Of a stretch of DNA of 64,000 nt, positions 60,769 through 64,000 are shown one piece after another. Under the pieces are notes generated by a model. It ran no database searches. It saw only the letters and a program-made list of their open reading frames with translations, and had not been told where the DNA came from. The position numbers and the translations under genes are program-made. The stretch's first letter is position 1. Each line of letters starts with the position of its first letter. This stretch comes from Bradyrhizobium xenonodulans (GTDB taxonomy: Bacteria > Pseudomonadota > Alphaproteobacteria > Rhizobiales > Xanthobacteraceae): NCBI RefSeq assembly GCF_027594865.1, contig NZ_CP089391.1, forward strand, positions 3,378,501 through 3,442,500, given 5' to 3'.

Positions 60769-61248
60769 GTGAACGAAGTCTGGAAGAAGCCGCCGATCAC
60801 GCTGGATGCCTATCAGGCCATGGTCGGCAAGGAGATCGGCGTATCGTCGTGGCACCTGATCGATCAGCCCCGCATCGACACCTATGCCGACGTGATCGAG
60901 GATCACCAGTTCATCCACGTCGACCCTGAAAGGGCGAAGAAAGAGACCGCCTTCGGCACCACCATCGCTCACGGGTTTCTGACGATGTCGCTGCTGTCGA
61001 TCATGTCCTACGAGGTGATGCCTGTCATCGCGGGCACCACGATGGGCGTCAATTACGGCTTCGACAAGCTGCGTTTCATCTCGCCGGTGCGCTCGGGCAA
61101 GCGCGTCCGCGGCCGCTTCGTTCTGGCGGAAGCCAGGCTGCGCAAGCCGAACGAGCTGCAATCCCGCACCAATGTCACGGTCGAGATCGAGGGCGAGGAC
61201 AAGCCCGCGCTGGTCGCGGAATGGCTGGGGTTGATCTATTTCGCCTGA
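60769..61248 (+). CDS. MaoC-like (R)-specific enoyl-CoA hydratase
   Basis: The 159-residue hotdog-fold protein has the hydratase-2 motif DHQFIHVDPERAKKETAFGTTIAHGFLTMSL, with the Asp and His of the active site. It hydrates 2-enoyl-CoA to the (R)-3-hydroxyacyl-CoA. The start is GTG at 60769, directly after the TAA stop of the ligase gene, so translation is coupled. A GC-rich stem-loop follows the stop. With the MFE-type SDR downstream it forms a possible R-specific beta-oxidation pair. Confidence 0.88.
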   Translation: MNEVWKKPPITLDAYQAMVGKEIGVSSWHLIDQPRIDTYADVIEDHQFIHVDPERAKKETAFGTTIAHGFLTMSLLSIMSYEVMPVIAGTTMGVNYGFDKLRFISPVRSGKRVRGRFVLAEARLRKPNELQSRTNVTVEIEGEDKPALVAEWLGLIYFA

Positions 61249-61260
61249 CCTGAGGCGTCG

Positions 61261-61281
61261 TTGCCGGGCTTGACCCGGCAA
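61261..61281 (+). terminator. Stem-loop after MaoC gene
   Basis: TTGCCGGG and CCCGGCAA pair perfectly over 8 bp around the 5-nt loop CTTGA. No T-run follows, so it is a possible 3'-end structure for the ligase-MaoC transcript or the start of the following repeat zone. Confidence 0.4.
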
Positions 61282-61320
61282 CCCATCGCTGCTCAAAAAG
61301 CGATCCAGAGCGGGGTTTTA

Positions 61321-61502
61321 CCCTCTCCCCTTGTGGGAGAGGGTGCCTCGCGGAACGCGGCGGGTGAGGGGTCTCTCTCCGCGAGCGCATCTGCCGAGAG
61401 AGACCCCTCATCCGGCGCCGTAGCCGACGCTACGCGCCGGCGTCCATTTTAGGTACGGCGGCCGTAGGCCGCCTATGCCACCTTCTCCCACAAGGGGAGA
61501 AG
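61321..61502. repeat. Interspersed palindromic repeat, family E (copy 3)
   Basis: CCCTCTCCCCTTGTGGGAGAGGG begins the element and CTTCTCCCACAAGGGGAGAAGG ends it, with CGGGTGAGGGGTCTCTC and GAGAGACCCCTCATCC pairing in the middle and a third hairpin TACGGCGGCCGTAGGCCGCC at 61454-61473. Its last bases (GGGGAGAAGGAAGAAG) lie just before the SDR gene and may supply its ribosome site. Confidence 0.8.
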
Positions 61503-61524
61503 GAAGAAGACAGGAACTGCTCTC

Positions 61525-62442
61525 ATGGCAATCAGGTTCGACGGACGCGTCGCCATCGTCACCGGCGCGGGCAATGGGCTCGGCAAGGCACATGCGCTCG
61601 GGCTGGCCAGCCGCGGCGCCAAGGTCGTCGTCAACGATTTCGGCGGTGCGCGTGACGGCAGTGGCGGTTCGCTCTCGCCGGCCGAAGCCGTGGTCGAGGA
61701 GATCCGCAAGGCCGGCGGCACGGCAATGGCCGACGGTGCCGACGTCTCGAATTTCGAGCAGGTCACGGCCATGGTCGAGCGCGCTACCAAGGAGTGGGGC
61801 AGCGTCGACCTCATGTGTGCCAATGCCGGCATTTTGCGCGACAAGTCGTTCGGCAAGATGGAAGCCGCCGATTTCCAGAAGGTGCTCGACGTGCATCTCG
61901 TCGGCACCTTCTATTGCTGCAAGGCGGCCTGGGCCGGCATGCGCGACCGCAACTACGGGCGCATCGTACTGACGACGTCGTCCTCCGGCCTCTATGGCAA
62001 TTTCGGCCAGGCCAATTACGGCGCGGCGAAGTCTGGCATGGTCGGCCTGATGAACGTGCTCGCCGAGGAAGGCCGCAAGAACGACATCCGCGTCAACATC
62101 ATCTCGCCGACGGCGGCAACCCGCATGACGGAAGAGCTGTTGCCGCCGCAGGCGCTGCAATTGATGAAGCCGAACGCGATCACGCCCGCGGTCGAGTACA
62201 TGCTGAGCGCGGACGCGCCGACCCGCACCATCATGGGCGCCGGCGCAGGCTCCTTCGCGGTGATCAAGATTGTCGAGAGCGAGGGCATCAACTTGCCGGA
62301 GTCCGAATGGACGCCGGACGCGATTGCCGCGCATTTCGCCGAGATCAGCGACATGTCGAAGGCCAAGGCGCTGCAAGGCGCGTTCGAGCAGACGCAGAAA
62401 TACGTCGCGCAGGCCGCGGCTCGGGCGGGGATCAAGCTCTGA
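61525..62442 (+). CDS. SDR-family dehydrogenase, MFE-2 (3R)-hydroxyacyl-CoA dehydrogenase type
   Basis: The 305-residue protein resembles the dehydrogenase part of peroxisomal multifunctional enzyme 2: the cofactor motif TGAGNGLG (13-20), the NDFGGARDGSGGS insert after the second strand, NAG near 100-102, TSSSSG near 150 and Y165-G-A-A-K169. The C-terminal part (ESEWTPDAIAAHFAEISDMS) is also shared with MFE-2. It would oxidise (R)-3-hydroxyacyl-CoA, following the MaoC hydratase. ATG at 61525; ribosome site is a GAAGAAG tract of the repeat. The stop TGA overlaps the start of the flavoprotein frame. Confidence 0.88.
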   Translation: MAIRFDGRVAIVTGAGNGLGKAHALGLASRGAKVVVNDFGGARDGSGGSLSPAEAVVEEIRKAGGTAMADGADVSNFEQVTAMVERATKEWGSVDLMCANAGILRDKSFGKMEAADFQKVLDVHLVGTFYCCKAAWAGMRDRNYGRIVLTTSSSGLYGNFGQANYGAAKSGMVGLMNVLAEEGRKNDIRVNIISPTAATRMTEELLPPQALQLMKPNAITPAVEYMLSADAPTRTIMGAGAGSFAVIKIVESEGINLPESEWTPDAIAAHFAEISDMSKAKALQGAFEQTQKYVAQAAARAGIKL

Positions 62443-63665
62443 CTGACGTCGCCGTCATCGGTGCCGGTCCCGCCGGGCTGATGGCGGCGGAGGTGCTGGC
62501 GCAGGGCGGCGCCCGCGTCACCGTCTACGACGCGATGCCGTCCGCGGGCCGCAAATTTCTGATGGCGGGCCGCGGCGGCCTCAATCTCACCCACAGCGAA
62601 CCGCTGCCGCAATTCATGGCGCGCTATCGCGAGGCGGCCCCGAAGCTGCAGGCTGCGATCGCGGCGTTTTCGCCGGACACGCTGCGCGCCTGGAGCGAGG
62701 CCCTGGGCGAGCCGACCTTCGTCGGCACCAGCGGGCGTGTGTTTCCAAAAGCGTTCAAGGCCTCGCCCTTGCTACGCGCCTGGCTACGGCGGCTCGATGC
62801 GGCCGGCGTGCGGTTTGGGTTTCGCCATCGCTGGACCGGCTGCGATGACGAGGGACGGCTGCTGTTTCGAACACCCGATGGCCCGCTTGTCGTCGCGGCC
62901 AACGCCACGGTGCTGGCGCTCGGCGGCGCAAGCTGGCCGCGGCTGGGCTCGGACGGCAGCTGGACGGCGATCCTGGCTGACAAAGGCATCGCGCTGTCGC
63001 CGCTGCGGCCTGCCAATTGCGGCTTCACCGTCGCCTGGTCCGACATCATTCGCACGCGCTTCGAAGGCCAACCGCTGAAGGGGATTGCGCTGACCTTCGG
63101 CCCGCACAGCCTGCGCGGCGAGGCGATCATCACGCAATCCGGCATCGAGGGCGGGGCGAGCTACGCGCTCTCAGCTGAATTGCGCGAGGCGATTGCCGCG
63201 AACGGCGAGGCGGTGCTGCACGTCGCCTTGCGGCCGGATGTCGATCAGGCTGAGTTGGTCCGACGCCTGTCCGCGCCGCGCGGCAAGCAATCGTTCTCCA
63301 ACTTCCTGCGCAAGGCCGTGCAGCTTTCACCGGTTGCAGTGGGGTTGCTCCAGGAGGCGGCGATCGGCGCGGGCCAGTCGCTGTCGGGTATGCCACCCGA
63401 ACGATTGGCGGAACTCGTCAACGCTGTACCCATCAAGCTCACCGGCACAGCGCCCATCGTGCGTGCGATCTCCAGCGCCGGCGGCGTCTCGTTCGACGAG
63501 CTCGATGCCGATTTCATGATCGGCAAGCTGCCCGGCGTGTTCGCCGCCGGCGAGATGCTGGACTGGGAGGCGCCAACCGGTGGCTATCTGTTGCAGGCCT
63601 CGTTCGCGACGGGAGCCGCCGCGGGCAGGGGCGTCTTGCGACGGCTGGCGCAAGTGTCGTCCTGA
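62439..63665 (+). CDS. NAD(P)/FAD-dependent oxidoreductase (HI0933/TIGR03862-like), CTG start
   Basis: The 408-residue flavoprotein starts TDVAVIGAGPAGLMAAEVLAQGGARVTVYDAMPSAGRKFLMAGRGGLNLTHSEP, the FAD Rossmann motif and the following KxxxxxGGGxCN-like segment of the HI0933 family, and ends with GKLPGVFAAGEMLDWEAPTGGYLLQASFATG. Function of this family is not well established. In the correct frame no ATG, GTG or TTG is near: the codon at 62439 is CTG and overlaps the SDR stop as CTGA, with GGCGGGGATCAAG before it. An ATG about 44 codons upstream lies inside the SDR gene and adds unlike sequence. A CTG start or a sequencing error are the choices. Confidence 0.75.
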   Translation: MTDVAVIGAGPAGLMAAEVLAQGGARVTVYDAMPSAGRKFLMAGRGGLNLTHSEPLPQFMARYREAAPKLQAAIAAFSPDTLRAWSEALGEPTFVGTSGRVFPKAFKASPLLRAWLRRLDAAGVRFGFRHRWTGCDDEGRLLFRTPDGPLVVAANATVLALGGASWPRLGSDGSWTAILADKGIALSPLRPANCGFTVAWSDIIRTRFEGQPLKGIALTFGPHSLRGEAIITQSGIEGGASYALSAELREAIAANGEAVLHVALRPDVDQAELVRRLSAPRGKQSFSNFLRKAVQLSPVAVGLLQEAAIGAGQSLSGMPPERLAELVNAVPIKLTGTAPIVRAISSAGGVSFDELDADFMIGKLPGVFAAGEMLDWEAPTGGYLLQASFATGAAAGRGVLRRLAQVSS

Positions 63666-63674
63666 CCGTGCCGA

Positions 63675-64000
63675 TCACGATGTGCCGGTCTTTGTCACGA
63701 TATCCGTGATGAGGCCGAGCGCACCAAAGCTGGCAGCCACGATGCAGACCATCGTCCAGCCGCCATAGGTCCAGGCGAGCGATGCGGCCGCGGCGCCGAC
63801 CCCGCCGCCGATGAAGAACAGCGCCACGAACAGGCCGTTGAGGCGGCCGCGCGCTTCCGGTCGCAACAGGTTGATTGCGCGCCGGCCCAGCGTCTGGTCG
63901 GTGGTGATGCCGACGTCGAGCAGGATCGTGCCGAGGCTCAGCAGCAGGAGGCTGGCGGTGCCGGACTCCAGCGCAGCCGCCCATGCACAGAGCGCAAGCG
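63675..64000 (-). CDS. MFS transporter, C-terminal part (5' end outside window)
   Basis: The frame is open from the right edge of the window to the TGA at 63675-63677. The visible 108 residues contain three to four hydrophobic helices: LALCAWAAALESGTASLLLLSL, then GTILLDVGITTDQTLGRRAINLLRPEARGRLN (a loop with basic residues), LFVALFFIGGGVGAAAASLAWT, WTMVCIVAASFGALGL, and a short tail. The GTILLDVG and GRLNGLFVALFFIGGGVG blocks are typical of the C-terminal half of MFS efflux pumps. The rest of the gene and its start are outside the window. Confidence 0.75.
   Translation of the reverse strand, partial: LALCAWAAALESGTASLLLLSLGTILLDVGITTDQTLGRRAINLLRPEARGRLNGLFVALFFIGGGVGAAAASLAWTYGGWTMVCIVAASFGALGLITDIVTKTGTS

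Noticed and set aside
61794..63665. 623-residue reading of the flavoprotein frame starting inside the SDR gene
   Set aside because: The first 215 residues are an out-of-frame reading of the SDR; the family sequence begins at 62439.

Overview
The window is GC-rich, densely packed DNA with GTG and TTG starts, Tat signal peptides, Entner-Doudoroff-type sugar-acid genes, a valine catabolic operon, TAXI-TRAP and OprB transport genes, and many short interspersed palindromic repeats in the gaps. Together these fit an alphaproteobacterium of the Bradyrhizobium type. This is inferred from gene content and repeat style; no marker gene is present. I see no rRNA, tRNA, CRISPR array, complete insertion sequence or phage gene, so this looks like chromosomal catabolic territory.

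Layout. 1-3.4 kb: the end of a TonB-like gene, a membrane protein, a site-2-type protease, and a LysR regulator divergent from an EamA exporter. 3.4-17.1 kb: a sugar/sugar-acid locus. The leftward arm holds an IlvD/Edd dehydratase, two SDR dehydrogenases, a Tat-exported serine hydrolase and a GFA-fold protein, plus a LacI regulator. The rightward arm holds a four-gene ABC importer, a DenD-like dehydrogenase, a PfkB kinase and a KDPG-type aldolase. Two LacI-type operator sequences sit at the promoters of the two arms. 17.1-22.8 kb: CoA chemistry, with a true thiolase, a class III CoA-transferase, a thiolase-like protein lacking the catalytic Cys paired with a DUF35 protein, an AhpD-like protein, a MazG-like protein and an overlooked 33-aa membrane peptide. 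22.9-28.4 kb: a TAXI-TRAP transporter followed by a glutaminase fused to STAS and cyclic-nucleotide-binding domains, which suggests glutamine/glutamate use. 28.5-31.3 kb: a stand-alone biotin carrier divergent from an IclR regulator and a carboxyltransferase. 31.3-38.3 kb: a GlcD-type oxidase and a partial Tad pilus set (TadG-like vWA protein, two TadE-like proteins, CpaC secretin).

38.4-43.0 kb: a molybdenum hydroxylase (IorA/IorB type) with a di-haem cytochrome c, next to a GlcG/HbpS-like gene and a 32-aa peptide gene. A 51-bp sequence occurs upstream of both transcription units (37 of 51 bases identical), so they are probably co-regulated. A start codon overlapping the glcG stop, followed by a short broken frame, looks like the scar of a deleted alcohol dehydrogenase gene. 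43.3-53.1 kb: patatin, acetoacetate decarboxylase, CorA/ZntB-like transporter, OprB porin, MFS, thiolase, crotonase, PaaI thioesterase and a TetR regulator. 53.3-64 kb: a LysR regulator divergent from the valine operon mmsA - acyl-CoA dehydrogenase - 3-hydroxyisobutyryl-CoA hydrolase - mmsB, then an acyl-CoA ligase, a MaoC hydratase, an MFE-type SDR, a flavoprotein that appears to start at CTG, and the end of an MFS gene.

The main themes are uptake and oxidation of carbohydrates and CoA esters under local one-component regulators. The most unusual points are the paired promoter elements with the tiny peptide gene and deletion scar (41.8-43.0 kb), the glutaminase-STAS-cNMP fusion linked to a TAXI-TRAP transporter, the Cys-less thiolase/DUF35 pair, and the CTG-start flavoprotein.
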